A DNA stretch of 34,922 nt from Pseudomonadota bacterium (GCA_030653935.1 JAURYL010000109.1:1-34922); one strand, 5' to 3'; positions 16,839-25,590 are shown, numbered from the stretch's first letter. Made by a program: numbers and translations. The notes: generated by a model not told the origin, from the letters alone.

Positions 16839-18125
16839 CTACTCCGCCAGCTTGCGGTAGAGCGTCCGCTCACTGATGCCCAGCCTTTTCGCCAATTCCT
16901 TGCGGTCACCACCGAGTTGATCGAGCGCCTGGCGCACATAGCGGCGCTCAACCTGATCGAGCGGGACAATGGATTCCCGAGCCCGGGGCGGCGGTTCGAG
17001 CGTATCGGCGAGGCCGAGCACATCGCCATCGGACATGAGCATGGCGCGTTCCAGCAAATTTCGCAGTTCCCGGATGTTGCCGGGGAAATCGTGCTCCATC
17101 AGCCACTTCAGGGAACGGGCGTCCAGGCGTAGCGGCCGCGCCGGCGCCAGGCGGGCGAGCAGGTGTTCGACCAGCAGAGGCAAATCCTCGCGCCGCTCGC
17201 GCAGGGCGGGGAGGCGGATGGGAAAAACGGCGAGTCGATAGTAGAGGTCGCGGCGAAAACTCCCGTCTTCCACCATCGTTTCCAGACCGCGGTGGGTGGC
17301 GCAAACCAGGCGGAAATCCGCGCGCAGGATCTCGACGCCACCAACTCGGCGGAAGCTGCCGGTTTCCAGCAGGCGCAACAACTTGACCTGCAAGTGCAGC
17401 GGAATGTCACCCAGCTCGTCGAGAAACAGCGTGCCGCCGGCCGCCGCTTCGACCAGGCCGGTCTTGCGTTGGCCGGCGCCAGTGAACGCGCCCTTCTCGT
17501 AGCCGAACAATTCCGACTCGAACAGGCTTTCCGTCATGCCCGAGCAATCCACCGGCACGAACGGCCGCTCGCGCCGCGCGCTGTGCGCGTGCACGGCCTG
17601 CGCGGCGAGTTCCTTGCCGACGCCGGATTCGCCCAGCAGCAGCACCGGCGTCATCGCCGGCGCGACCCGGTTGATCAGGTCGAGCATGCGGGTAAAGGCG
17701 GGCGAGCGACCAACCATGCCGAGCGCGCCCGGTTGCCGACTGGTCTCGCGCAGATGCCGCATGGTTTCCACGAAATAGACGATGTTGCCGTCGGAGTCGT
17801 GGATCGGCACCAGTTCCACATCGACATATTCCTGGCCGCGCGGCGTGTGATGCAGATGCAGCACCCGACTGGGCTGTTGGGTCTTCAGCGCGGTCTGGCG
17901 CGGGCAGGTTTCACCGCACTGGTCGCACGGCTTGTCATAGTGGTGCGAAACCTCGAAGCAAGGCCGGCCGATGATCTCGCTGGGGTCGCCGTAGCTGTGC
18001 CGATAAGCGGCATTGGCGGAGAGGATGCGGTAATCCGGATCGACCAGGATGCGCGGTTCCGGCAGGGATTCGAGCAGGGCGAGCAGTTCGCCGGGGACGC
18101 CGGGAAGTGAGCGGGTGGATGTCAT
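16839..18125 (-). CDS. Sigma-54-dependent activator with Cys/His-rich PAS domain
   Basis: A 428-residue enhancer-binding protein. Residues ~12-125 form a PAS domain with an unusual cluster: Cys56, His61-His62, Cys67, Cys70, Cys74, and His92-His93. The AAA+ domain (~137-365) has Walker A GESGVGKE (165-172), the sigma-54 contact loop GAFTGA (212-217) and Walker B GGTLFLDE (230-237). A Fis-type HTH (~405-427, [18 protein letters not shown]) ends the protein. No receiver domain is present, so the PAS domain is presumably the switch; the Cys/His set suggests metal, Fe-S or redox sensing, which is inferred. ATG 18125 is used because residues upstream are not PAS-like. It is divergent from an SLC13-type permease (113 bp), a possible target. 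Confidence 0.92.
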   Translation of the reverse strand: MTSTRSLPGVPGELLALLESLPEPRILVDPDYRILSANAAYRHSYGDPSEIIGRPCFEVSHHYDKPCDQCGETCPRQTALKTQQPSRVLHLHHTPRGQEYVDVELVPIHDSDGNIVYFVETMRHLRETSRQPGALGMVGRSPAFTRMLDLINRVAPAMTPVLLLGESGVGKELAAQAVHAHSARRERPFVPVDCSGMTESLFESELFGYEKGAFTGAGQRKTGLVEAAAGGTLFLDELGDIPLHLQVKLLRLLETGSFRRVGGVEILRADFRLVCATHRGLETMVEDGSFRRDLYYRLAVFPIRLPALRERREDLPLLVEHLLARLAPARPLRLDARSLKWLMEHDFPGNIRELRNLLERAMLMSDGDVLGLADTLEPPPRARESIVPLDQVERRYVRQALDQLGGDRKELAKRLGISERTLYRKLAE

Positions 18126-18160
18126 GTCAGGACTGTCTCGCCTTCCTGACAATTCCGTCA
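18126..18160. promoter_or_regulatory. Inverted repeats before the sigma-54 activator start
   Basis: GTCAGGA (18126-18132) and TCCTGAC (18144-18150) are a perfect 7-bp inverted repeat directly abutting the activator ATG. A second, overlapping TGAC-N6-GTCA lies at 18147-18160. In the activator mRNA this would fold into a hairpin next to the AUG, with purine-rich ribosome-binding sequence in its stem and loop. It could equally be an operator. No GG-N10-GC sigma-54 promoter was found in the intergenic region. Confidence 0.45.
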
Positions 18161-18200
18161 AGCAGCCTTTTTCCGCGCGGCATACAAACACGCCTCCGCC

Positions 18201-18212
18201 GCACTATAGTGC
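18201..18212. promoter_or_regulatory. 12-bp perfect palindrome upstream of the permease
   Basis: GCACTATAGTGC lies 26 bp before the permease ATG. Its core TATAGT resembles a -10 box on either strand, but no good -35 is spaced to it. It may be an operator overlapping the permease promoter. Confidence 0.35.
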
Positions 18213-18238
18213 TGGCATCGCCAACAACGGATATCACC

Positions 18239-20008
18239 ATGTCCTGGGAAGCCTGGCTCACGCTCGCGGTCGTCGCGCTGTGCATCGGCCTGCTCGCCGG
18301 TAATCGTTATCCGCCTGACACCGTCATGCTGGGTGGGCTGACGCTGCTGCTGCTGACCGGCGTGTTGACGCCGGCGGAGGCGCTGGCGGGCCTGGCCAAC
18401 GAAGGCATGGTGACGGTGGCGGTGCTCTACGTGGTGGTTTCCGGCTTCCAGGAGACGGGTGGAACGGCCTGGGTCTCGCAGTCGCTGCTCGGTCGGCCAC
18501 GCTCCATCGAGCATGCCCAGATGCGACTGATGGCGCCGGTCGCGTTCTTGAGCGCGTTTCTCAACAACACCCCGGTGGTGGCGATGTTCATCCCGGCGGT
18601 CAAGGACTGGGCCAGGCGACATGGCATGGCCGTATCCCATTTGATGCTGCCGCTGAGCTATGCCGCCATCGCCGGCGGCACCTGCACCCTGATCGGTACC
18701 AGTACCAACCTGGTGGTCAACGGCCTGCTGGTCGGCCAGACCGGGGAACGCGGCCTGAGCTTCTTCGAGATTGCCTGGGTGGGGGTGCCGACGCTGCTGC
18801 TGACCATTCTGTTCACCGCGCTGCTCGGGCGCCGACTGCTGCCGGAACGGCACTCGATCCTCAGCCGCCTGGAAGACACGCGCGAATACACGGTGGAAAT
18901 GCTGGTGGAGCCGCATAGCCCGCTGGATGGCAAGCGCATCGAGGATGCCGGGCTGCGCCAGTTGCCCGGCATGTATCTGGTGGAAATAAACCGCGACGGC
19001 CAGCTGATGCCGGCTGTATCGCCACAACAGCAACTGCGCGGCGGCGATCGGTTGCTGTTCGCCGGCGTTGTGGATTCGGTGCTCGATCTGCGCAGAATTC
19101 GCGGGCTCAAACCCGCCGACGACCAGGTATTCAAGCTGCAAGCCCCGCACCACCAGCGTTGCCTGGTCGAGGCGGTGGTCTCCGACAGTTTTCCCCTGCT
19201 TGGGAAAAGCATCCGCGAGGGCCGTTTCCGTAGCCACTACCAGGCCGCCATCATTGCCGTGGCGCGCAATGGTGAGCGCATCGAGCGCAAGATCGGCGAC
19301 ATCGTGCCGCGCCCGGGTGACACCCTGTTGCTGGAAACGCACCCCGGTTTTGCCGAGCACTACCGCAATGCCCGCGATTTTCTATTGGTCAGCCGTCTCG
19401 ACAACTCGACGCCGCCGCGCCACGAGCGCGCCTGGATCGCGGTCGTGATCATGGCCGGAATGGTGCTGCTGGCGGCGCTGAGCTGGCTGAGCATGTTGCA
19501 GGCGGCGATGTTGGCGGCGGGGTTGATGCTGTTCGCCAGCTGCACCACCGCCTCGGCCGCCCGCCGCGCGGTGGACTGGCAGGTGCTGCTGGTCATCGCC
19601 GCCGCTTTCGGCATCGGTCTCGCGCTGGAAAAGACCGGCGCGGCGAATGTCGTCGCCGGCGGCCTGGTCGGCCTCGCCGGCGACAATCCCTGGGCCACGC
19701 TGGCGCTGGTGTTCCTGGCCACCTCGCTGTTCACCAACCTGATCACCAACAACGCCGCCGCCGCCCTGATGTTCCCCATCGCACTGGCCGCCGCCAGCCG
19801 ACTCGACGTCAGCGTGCTGCCGTTCGCCATCGTCATCATGAAAGCGGCCTCGGCCAGCTTCGCGACACCGGTCGGTTACCAGACCAATCTGATGGTGATG
19901 GGGCCGGGCGGCTACGCCTTCGCCGATTACCTGCGCATGGGGATCCCGCTGACTGTCCTGAGCGGGATACTGACGGTGTTGATCGCGCCGCTGGTGTGGC
20001 CGTTCTGA
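18239..20008 (+). CDS. SLC13/DASS-family permease with two RCK_C domains
   Basis: A 589-residue inner-membrane transporter resembling E. coli YfbS. The N-terminal half (about 5 helices) contains FLNNTPVVAMFIP (about 107-119) and GGTCTLIGTSTNLVVNG (about 146-162). A cytoplasmic insert holds two RCK_C/TrkA-C modules (~210-290, ~303-380, each ending in a GD-x-LL strand). The C-terminal half has LFTNLITNNAAAALMFP (about 497-513) and ATPVGYQTNLMVMGPGGY (about 542-559). The paired N-N-T and T-N-N/T-N-L motifs are the anion and Na+ sites of the SLC13 fold, so it probably moves a di/tricarboxylate, sulfate or similar anion. ATG 18239 begins the first helix; starts from 18107 add a non-native, repeat-free but unstructured leader. 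Divergent sigma-54 activator upstream. Confidence 0.9.
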   Translation: MSWEAWLTLAVVALCIGLLAGNRYPPDTVMLGGLTLLLLTGVLTPAEALAGLANEGMVTVAVLYVVVSGFQETGGTAWVSQSLLGRPRSIEHAQMRLMAPVAFLSAFLNNTPVVAMFIPAVKDWARRHGMAVSHLMLPLSYAAIAGGTCTLIGTSTNLVVNGLLVGQTGERGLSFFEIAWVGVPTLLLTILFTALLGRRLLPERHSILSRLEDTREYTVEMLVEPHSPLDGKRIEDAGLRQLPGMYLVEINRDGQLMPAVSPQQQLRGGDRLLFAGVVDSVLDLRRIRGLKPADDQVFKLQAPHHQRCLVEAVVSDSFPLLGKSIREGRFRSHYQAAIIAVARNGERIERKIGDIVPRPGDTLLLETHPGFAEHYRNARDFLLVSRLDNSTPPRHERAWIAVVIMAGMVLLAALSWLSMLQAAMLAAGLMLFASCTTASAARRAVDWQVLLVIAAAFGIGLALEKTGAANVVAGGLVGLAGDNPWATLALVFLATSLFTNLITNNAAAALMFPIALAAASRLDVSVLPFAIVIMKAASASFATPVGYQTNLMVMGPGGYAFADYLRMGIPLTVLSGILTVLIAPLVWPF

Positions 20009-20086
20009 GCGGGGTTTTTAAGGCTGTTTTCGCAAATCATGTTGGTAGTTGCGTAGGGATTATTTGGCCGGGGAATCCACACAACT

Positions 20087-20118
20087 CCCCGGATTCCGCT
20101 GCGCTGCATCCGGGCTAC
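20087..20118. repeat. CCCGGAT/ATCCGGG REP-like element
   Basis: CCCGGATTCCGCTGCGCTGC followed by ATCCGGGCTAC gives an inverted repeat (CCGGAT/ATCCGG) with a GC-rich loop. This type of sequence is a common dispersed intergenic repeat in proteobacteria. It sits 6 bp from the composite repeat. Confidence 0.6.
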
Positions 20119-20124
20119 CCGCAT

Positions 20125-20213
20125 GTAGGGGCGGGTTTGAAACCCGCCCCTACCGCGATATTCCACGGCTATGCATAGAAAGCGTTGCCAATCGCGGGCA
20201 AGCCCGCTCCCAC
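20125..20213. repeat. Composite REP-like repeat, copy 1 (89 bp)
   Basis: A perfect 29-bp palindrome (14-bp arms, 20125-20153) is followed by a 40-nt linker (TACCGCGATA... GTTGCCAATC) and a right arm GCGGGCAAGCCCGCTCCCAC ending at 20213. The copy at 22578-22666 has the same length and differs at only a few positions. Confidence 0.92.
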
Positions 20214-20352
20214 GGTGGATGTTTCCCGCAGCGGCCCGCCCTCGAATAGGGGAGTCGGAGCGGGAATGATGGGAACTTCCTACTTCACCCGGCCGGATCA
20301 ATAGGCACGGGCGAACTCGCCAGGGCGGGCTATCCGGCCTGCGAGCGGGCCG

Positions 20353-20697
20353 TCACTCGGAAGTCGGCTCCGAACCACCCGTCGCCGGTTTGGCCGGTTT
20401 CCGGTGGCGCTTTCGGAACGTCTTCTTCGCCTCACCACCACCGCCCTCGCTTGGTCTCGATCTCGGCCTGGAATCCCCGCCTTCGTTGGGCCGCGGCGGC
20501 CTCGGCCTGGGTTTGTCGGGAACGGCGGTTGAGGTCGTGTAAGCACGCGGCGGCGTCATGTCCGCGCGATTGCCGGGCGCCAGTGAGATTTCCAGCTCAT
20601 GCAGCTCATCCCACTCGGCTTCGCTGCGCAGCCGGTCGGGAATAGCCAGAAGCTCTTGCAGGCGACGGCGAGGGGAGACGGTTTGCGGTGAATTCAT
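20353..20697 (-). CDS. Small hypothetical protein with basic, proline-rich tail
   Basis: A 114-residue protein I do not recognise by function. Residues ~8-45 (RRRLQELLAIPDRLRSEAEW followed by DELHELEISLAPGNR) look folded and helical and have the feel of a conserved small proteobacterial family. The rest is low complexity: Pro/Arg/Gly-rich, then a Lys/Arg-rich stretch (KKTFRKRHRKPAK), suggesting nucleic-acid contact or disorder. ATG 20697 starts the ordered part; the 34-residue upstream extension to 20799 does not fit. It lies downstream of rhlE on the same strand (242 bp apart). The positive tail beside an RNA helicase gene is suggestive but proves nothing. Confidence 0.65.
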   Translation of the reverse strand: MNSPQTVSPRRRLQELLAIPDRLRSEAEWDELHELEISLAPGNRADMTPPRAYTTSTAVPDKPRPRPPRPNEGGDSRPRSRPSEGGGGEAKKTFRKRHRKPAKPATGGSEPTSE

Positions 20698-20816
20698 GTC
20701 GGCATTATCACATCGCTTGGGCTTGCTAGCCCAGTGGGTCGAGCAGGGAAAAAGCGCGAAGTAACCGGCCAGCTGCCGCAAATCGCGCCGAAGAAACACG
20801 GCCGCCGCGCCTCGCG

Positions 20817-20845
20817 TGTAGCGCCGGCTGCAAGCCGGCGCTACA
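20817..20845. repeat. Perfect palindrome between rhlE and the small hypothetical gene
   Basis: TGTAGCGCCGGCT, GCA, then the exact reverse complement: 13-bp stem, 3-nt loop. It has no flanking T-run, so it is more like a REP unit than an intrinsic terminator, though it could still stall or stabilise rhlE mRNA ends. Confidence 0.75.
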
Positions 20846-20939
20846 GATGCGCGAAAACTTCATCTCGAATCAGTTGGTTGCAATGTATTTCTTGAAAGCG
20901 CGGCCACAAGTCGTTGTGGCCGCTCATGCAAGTCAGGGG

Positions 20940-22352
20940 TTAAGACCAGCCACCCTTTTTCCCCGATCCCGCCCCCAGCAACGCAGCGCTGGGCCGCGCG
21001 GTGTGGCGGGACGGTGCCGGGCCGGCGGCGGGCGAACGCGCGGGCTTGCCGCCCTGCTCCGGCTTCGCCGGCTTACGCGGGGCGCCGGAACGGTTGTTGG
21101 GCTGACCACCGCGATTCGGCTGGTTGCGACCACCCGACGGGCGCGGCGGACGCCGGTCATCGAGGCCTTCATGCGACGCCGCCGCTTCCGGCATGACGAA
21201 GCCTTCAACCACGACGCGGGCAATGGAGCGCTTGATCAGGCGTTCGATGTCCTTGAGGTAACTCATTTCCTCGCCATCCACCAACGATACCGCCGCGCCC
21301 ATACTGCCGGCGCGGCCGGTGCGGCCGATGCGGTGGACATAGTCCTCGGGCACGTTGGGCAATTCGAAGTTGACCACCTGCGGCAACTGGTCGATGTCGA
21401 TGCCGCGCGCGGCGATATCGGTCGCCACCAGGACCTGTAGGGTGCCGTCCTTGAACTGGGCCAGGGCGCGGGTGCGCGCGGCCTGACTCTTGTTGCCGTG
21501 AATGGCGGCGGCCGGGATCTTGTCCTTGATCAGTTTCTCCGCCAGTTTGTTGGCGCCGTGCTTGGTGCGGGTGAACACCAGCACCTGCTGCCAGTTGTGA
21601 TGACGGATCAGGTGGGCGAGGAATTCTTTCTTGTGCGCCTGCGGCACCAGGTGCACCGACTGCTCCACCAGTTCCGAGGCGGTATTGCGGCGCGCGACTT
21701 CGACGGTGCCCGGGTTATTCAGCAGCGTGTTGGCCAGGGTCCGGATTTCCTCGGAGAAGGTCGCGGAGAACAACAGGGTCTGGCGCTGTTTCGGGATCAA
21801 GCCGATAACCTTGCGGATGTCGCGGATGAAGCCCATGTCCAGCATGCGGTCGGCTTCGTCGAGCACCAGGATTTCAACCCCGGACAGATCCACGGTGCGC
21901 TGGCCGACGTGGTCGAGTAAGCGGCCCGGGGTGGCGACCAGGATGTCGACACGGCCCTTCAACGCCTTGTATTGCGGGTTGATGTTGACGCCGCCGAACA
22001 TGACCATCGACACCAGGGGGAAATGCTTGCCGTAGGTCTGCACCGACAGTTCCACTTGTGCCGCCAGTTCGCGGGTGGGTACCAGAATCAGGCAACGCGG
22101 ACGGCCGGGCTTGGGTACAAGCGGCTTGTCCATCAGCCGATGCAGGATGGGCAGGACAAAACCGGCGGTCTTGCCGGTGCCGGTCTGCGCGGCGGCGAGC
22201 AGATCACCGCCGGCCAGGACCAGGGGGATGGCCTGTGCCTGGATCGGCGTCGGCGTGGTGTAACCGGCATCCTGGATGGCGCGCTGCAAAGGGGCGGCCA
22301 GGCCCAGGTCGGCGAACGCGGGGCCGGTATTTGAAACGAGGGGGGAAGACAA
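20940..22352 (-). CDS. rhlE: DEAD-box ATP-dependent RNA helicase, RhlE-like
   Basis: A 470-residue helicase. It has the Q motif (FADLGL at 13-18, Gln38), AQTGTGKT (55-62), PTRELA (92-97), TPGRLLDH (141-148), DEAD (165-168), SAT (196-198), [14 protein letters not shown] (about 307-320) and HRIGRTGR (340-347). After about residue 395 comes a basic Gly/Pro/Arg/Asn-rich tail typical of RhlE, used for RNA binding; roles are ribosome assembly and RNA decay. The start is TTG at 22352: AGGAG at 22364-22360 lies 7 nt upstream, and no better start is in frame. The leader carries a -10 box and an intrinsic terminator (22413-22450), implying transcription attenuation. Confidence 0.92.
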   Translation of the reverse strand: MSSPLVSNTGPAFADLGLAAPLQRAIQDAGYTTPTPIQAQAIPLVLAGGDLLAAAQTGTGKTAGFVLPILHRLMDKPLVPKPGRPRCLILVPTRELAAQVELSVQTYGKHFPLVSMVMFGGVNINPQYKALKGRVDILVATPGRLLDHVGQRTVDLSGVEILVLDEADRMLDMGFIRDIRKVIGLIPKQRQTLLFSATFSEEIRTLANTLLNNPGTVEVARRNTASELVEQSVHLVPQAHKKEFLAHLIRHHNWQQVLVFTRTKHGANKLAEKLIKDKIPAAAIHGNKSQAARTRALAQFKDGTLQVLVATDIAARGIDIDQLPQVVNFELPNVPEDYVHRIGRTGRAGSMGAAVSLVDGEEMSYLKDIERLIKRSIARVVVEGFVMPEAAASHEGLDDRRPPRPSGGRNQPNRGGQPNNRSGAPRKPAKPEQGGKPARSPAAGPAPSRHTARPSAALLGAGSGKKGGWS

Positions 22353-22412
22353 TGAACTACTCCTGCGACGGCCCGCCGCTTGAACGCGGCACCAATCGAG
22401 GCAGACGATGTA

Positions 22413-22450
22413 TGAAAAAGAAAAACGCGCGCCGATTGGTTGGGCGCGCG
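22413..22450 (-). terminator. Intrinsic terminator in the rhlE leader (putative attenuator)
   Basis: On the minus strand, CGCGCGCC (22450-22443), a 9-nt loop and GGCGCGCG (22433-22426) are followed by TTTTTCTTTTTC. It lies about 60 nt before the rhlE start codon and a few nt after the expected transcription start, so it would stop transcripts before rhlE unless readthrough is regulated. It could alternatively terminate readthrough from the upstream operon. Confidence 0.8.
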
Positions 22451-22460
22451 AAGGCTGCGG

Positions 22461-22466
22461 ATTATA
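22461..22466 (-). promoter_or_regulatory. Putative -10 box of rhlE
   Basis: A perfect TATAAT (minus strand) lies about 110 nt upstream of the rhlE start and about 11 nt before the terminator stem. The -35 is poor: TTTCAC is 20 nt away and CACCGC is 17 nt away. A G before the box may compensate. Confidence 0.5.
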
Positions 22467-22577
22467 CGGAGCAAGCCGCGCCAGCGGTGAAAATCAGTCC
22501 CGATCTCCCGAACCGGTGCGGTTCAAACTGATGTGGCCGTACACCAAGGGTGGCTGTCCTGCATGATGAGGCCCACT

Positions 22578-22666
22578 GTAGGGGCGGGTTTGAAACCCGC
22601 CCCTACCGCGATATCCCACGGCTATGTATACAAAGCGTTGCCAATCGCGGGCAAGCCCGCTCCTAC
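22578..22666. repeat. Composite REP-like repeat, copy 2 (89 bp)
   Basis: Same structure and length as 20125-20213: a 29-bp perfect palindrome, a 40-nt linker (GTTGCCAATC conserved), and the right arm GCGGGCAAGCCCGCTCCTAC. Near-identity between the copies implies recent spread or gene conversion. Confidence 0.92.
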
Positions 22667-22710
22667 GACGGGCCACCTCAATTTGAATCGCACCCGCCCC
22701 GAGCGGCGTC

Positions 22711-23649
22711 TCAAGGTTCAACGCTCGCCCCCAGTTTGCGCCGCGCCTCGGCCAGATCGGGCAGCACCACGCCAAGGGAGCGCGCGACATAGAAATTGAA
22801 GGCGACGGAAAATTCGTCCGCGTGTTGCGACGGCGGCAGGTCGCCGCTCTCGGGCCTCCAGCGCGCGGCCATCCGCGCGCCCTGGCGACCGATCTGCACT
22901 GGCGAGGAATAGACCACGGCAACCGCGCCCGCCCTGGACAATCCCTCGGAGAAACCCACGACCGGCACCCGATGGCGGTAGGTGGTGAGCAACACGTTGC
23001 GGGCATTGCCGGCATGGAAGGCGATGGAATCCGGCACTAACAACAGGATGTCGGATTCAGGCAGAACGTTTCGCAAGGCCGGGGCCACATCCTCGGGACT
23101 CGTCACGCGCTCCAGCTTCAAACTCAGTCGGCGGCGCTCCGCTTCCTGCTGAAACTGTCGTGCGGTCTCGGCGTTCTCCGCAGAGACCAGCAAGCCAAGC
23201 CGCTTGGCGAGGGGAAAAGCCAGTTCCACCAGGTTCAGGGTGCGGCTGACCGGCTGATCGATGTGGACATGAGCAAGCTTGCGTCCGGGCAAACTGGCTG
23301 GCCAGACAAGCAGCTCAGTGGTCACGTGAGGCACCATCAGCGTCAGTACCGCGGCCTGGCCGCCATGTTGCTCGGCGACCGCGCGGGCGGCTTTGAGGCC
23401 GATGGGAACGATCAGGTCGTTGTTGCCGCTCATGGCACGGATCTGCCCGGCACCAAGCTCGGCCAGTATCCAGAACCTGACCTGGCGCGGCGATTTGTAC
23501 GTGTCACGGAAGGCATCGACCACCTCGCGGTAGGCGCCGCCTGCCTCACTCGCGATCAGATGCACGAGGCCTTCCGCCTGTGCTGGAGCTTGAACCAGCC
23601 AGGCAATCAAGAAAAAGAGCAGCCGCTGCGCCATGAAAGGCGGCCGCAT
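22711..23649 (-). CDS. Periplasmic ABC-type substrate-binding protein
   Basis: A 312-residue exported protein. The signal peptide (MAQRLLFFLIAWLVQAPAQA, cut near AQA) precedes a two-lobe fold: LVHLIASEAGGAYREVVDAF, LIVPIGLKAARAVAE, a hinge near RLGLLVSAENAETARQF, ILLLVPDSIAFH, and the end PVQIGRQGARMAARW. This resembles the 'ABC transporter substrate-binding' family (ABC_sub_bind type) often found without its own permease and next to TonB receptors or sensor proteins. It starts 15 nt after the TonB receptor stop, so the two are co-transcribed. Met6 (23634) is an alternative start. Ligand unknown; a periplasmic shuttle or sensor for what the receptor imports is inferred. Confidence 0.8.
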   Translation of the reverse strand: MRPPFMAQRLLFFLIAWLVQAPAQAEGLVHLIASEAGGAYREVVDAFRDTYKSPRQVRFWILAELGAGQIRAMSGNNDLIVPIGLKAARAVAEQHGGQAAVLTLMVPHVTTELLVWPASLPGRKLAHVHIDQPVSRTLNLVELAFPLAKRLGLLVSAENAETARQFQQEAERRRLSLKLERVTSPEDVAPALRNVLPESDILLLVPDSIAFHAGNARNVLLTTYRHRVPVVGFSEGLSRAGAVAVVYSSPVQIGRQGARMAARWRPESGDLPPSQHADEFSVAFNFYVARSLGVVLPDLAEARRKLGASVEP

Positions 23650-23664
23650 CAGCTTGGCGACAAC

Positions 23665-25590
23665 TCAGAACTCCATCTGGAACTGGATGTAGCCCTGCCT
23701 GGATACGCGTTTTTCCGGTTTGAGGTCATATTCATAATCGGCGCCATCCGCATACTGCAAGACGTATGCCAATCGCGCCTTATTTCCCTCCACTTTGAAC
23801 GACTTGGCGAGCCGCACATCGGTACGGCGGTAGTCGGGAGGCAGGTTATTGTCGTAACTGATGAAACCATCGCTGCGATAGTGCCCGACACTGACGTCGA
23901 CTTCGTGCGGAAAGCGATGCGAGATCAGCGCCCCGCTGACATGCCGGGGGAAGTATTGGGGTTGCGTGCGCGTGGTGTCGATATGCAATTGGGCGTAGTT
24001 CAACACCACGAAAGTGTGGGGAGCAAAGCGCCAGCGTAATTGGCCATCCATGCCTTCGTGGGTGCTATCCGCAAGATTGGCAAAGAAATTTCCACCCGGC
24101 TGGATGTCGATCAAATCACGCAAGCTGTCCCGGTAAATGCGTACATCGAGACTGAGGCCATGCTCTGGCCAACTGCCCAGATAGCCGATTTCCCGGGAGA
24201 GGATGCTTTCCGGACGGATGGCGCTGTTCGATGTCAGCCGCACAATGGTCGTGTAGGCCTGAGGACTGGTACCCGCCAGAGGGAGCACCAATCGCCAATC
24301 GGCATTCACTTCAGCCTGAACCGGGTTGCGATAGGCACGCGATGCACCGACGCGAAAGGTATGGCGCGGGTCCGGTTGCCAATTCAGCGCCATACGGGGC
24401 GAAAGACGCCCACCAACCAGGTCGTAGTCTTCCCACATGACCCCGGTATTGAGCAGCCACTGCCGCGCCAGACGCCACTCGACATGGGTGAAGGCGCCCC
24501 AACTCGAGGTCACCAGATCGTCACCACGATTGAAGTAATGCGGGGAATTGACGGCATCACGACGGCCGTACCCACCCAGGTTCATCCGAAGACCTTCACC
24601 AAGCTGGCGGTTCCATTGCGCCTCGCCATGCCAGCGCTCTGACACCAAATCTCGAGCATAGGTAAAACCCGGGACAACGGCGGGATGACCCACCGGCACC
24701 GTCTCCTGCCCGGACTGATAATTGTGATAGGCCTTGACCTGCAACTCTTGACCATCCGCCAACGCGCGTCGGTAATCGATCTGCTGGAAGTGGCTGTTGA
24801 TGTGTTCCTCATGCGGCAGTGAAAGCCGATTATTCCGGTTGGCGCTGCCGGCGCCGCGCGTCCCACCGACATAACCCGCCTGCACTGCCAGCCCCTGCCC
24901 GAGACCGAGATCAAAATCACCGTAGTAGTTGAATGAAGGGGAACGCGCGGTGTCGTAGATCTCGCCGCCGCGATCATCAAATCCCGTGTTCTGGCGCCAC
25001 CCCAGGGTAACCCGATGCTTCCGGGTTTCGCCTCCCGCCCAACGGAACTGTGCATCCTTGTGCTTATTGGCGCCCAGGGTCACCGCCAACATGCGCCCCT
25101 CCACCTCGGCCGGGTGGCGGGTGATGATGTTGATGACGCCGGTCATGGCATTGGCCCCGTAGCTGGCGGCATTGGGGCCGCGGACCACCTCGATGCGGTC
25201 GATGTCGGCGATGACCAACGGCAGGGTATCCCAGCGCACACCGCCGAGTGACGGCAGGTACACGGAACGTCCATCCACCAGTACCTGCATCTGCCGCGCG
25301 TATTCGGCGGAAATGCCGTTCGCCACGGAAAAACTGAAGCCGTTGATCTGGCCGACATAGAAGCCCGGCACCAAACGGAACAGATCCGGCACGTTCTGAA
25401 AACCGGAGGCCTCGATCATGGCGCGGTCGATCACGCTGATGGCGTTGGGCGCGTCCTGAATGGGCTGCGCCAGGCGACTTGAGCTCAGCACCACGGGCAT
25501 TTCCGCGAGGAAATCGACCTCGCTCAACTCCTTGGCGACACCGGGAAACGCCACGAGAAGGCCGAGCAACGGGATGTACGGCTTCACCAT
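23665..25590 (-). CDS. TonB-dependent outer-membrane receptor
   Basis: A 641-residue outer-membrane channel. A short signal peptide (MVKPYIPLLGLLVAFPGVAK) precedes ELSEVDFLAEMPVVLSSSRL, the N-terminal region of a receptor subgroup related to BtuB/FepA. The plug (~40-165) has ISVIDRAMIEASG, VLVDGRSVY and the hallmark IDRIEVVRGPNAASYGANA with INIITRHP. The remainder is beta barrel ending in the aromatic C-terminus FQMEF. ATG 25590 is chosen because GGGGAGG lies 7 nt upstream; GTG 25608 would remove that site. It overlaps the end of dnaQ by 7 nt, an odd pairing of a receptor with a replication gene. It is followed by a periplasmic binding protein. Substrate unknown. Confidence 0.9.
   Translation of the reverse strand: MVKPYIPLLGLLVAFPGVAKELSEVDFLAEMPVVLSSSRLAQPIQDAPNAISVIDRAMIEASGFQNVPDLFRLVPGFYVGQINGFSFSVANGISAEYARQMQVLVDGRSVYLPSLGGVRWDTLPLVIADIDRIEVVRGPNAASYGANAMTGVINIITRHPAEVEGRMLAVTLGANKHKDAQFRWAGGETRKHRVTLGWRQNTGFDDRGGEIYDTARSPSFNYYGDFDLGLGQGLAVQAGYVGGTRGAGSANRNNRLSLPHEEHINSHFQQIDYRRALADGQELQVKAYHNYQSGQETVPVGHPAVVPGFTYARDLVSERWHGEAQWNRQLGEGLRMNLGGYGRRDAVNSPHYFNRGDDLVTSSWGAFTHVEWRLARQWLLNTGVMWEDYDLVGGRLSPRMALNWQPDPRHTFRVGASRAYRNPVQAEVNADWRLVLPLAGTSPQAYTTIVRLTSNSAIRPESILSREIGYLGSWPEHGLSLDVRIYRDSLRDLIDIQPGGNFFANLADSTHEGMDGQLRWRFAPHTFVVLNYAQLHIDTTRTQPQYFPRHVSGALISHRFPHEVDVSVGHYRSDGFISYDNNLPPDYRRTDVRLAKSFKVEGNKARLAYVLQYADGADYEYDLKPEKRVSRQGYIQFQMEF

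Larger units (their letters stand above)
20009..20352. other. Gene-free repeat-rich intergenic region
   Basis: 344 bp lie between the permease stop and the end of the convergent hypothetical gene. It contains an imperfect CCCGGAT...ATCCGGG element (20087-20118) and a full 89-bp composite repeat (20125-20213). The remainder (20214-20352) is GC-rich and I see no gene. No clear T-rich terminator was found. Confidence 0.7.
22353..22710. other. Gene-free region: rhlE leader plus composite repeat
   Basis: 358 bp lie between rhlE and the end of the periplasmic binding protein gene. The part nearest rhlE is its leader, with promoter and attenuator (22353-22466). The middle holds an 89-bp composite repeat (22578-22666). 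I see no further gene. Confidence 0.75.

Noticed and set aside
18126-18238. Sigma-54 (-24/-12) promoter for the permease
   Set aside because: No GG-N10-GC with TGGC/TTGC context; the closest match has an 11-nt spacing, which sigma-54 does not accept.
18158-19360. A 400-codon minus-strand open frame across the SLC13 permease
   Set aside because: Antisense to well-matched SLC13 and RCK motifs; composition is Gln/His-rich and no domain is visible.
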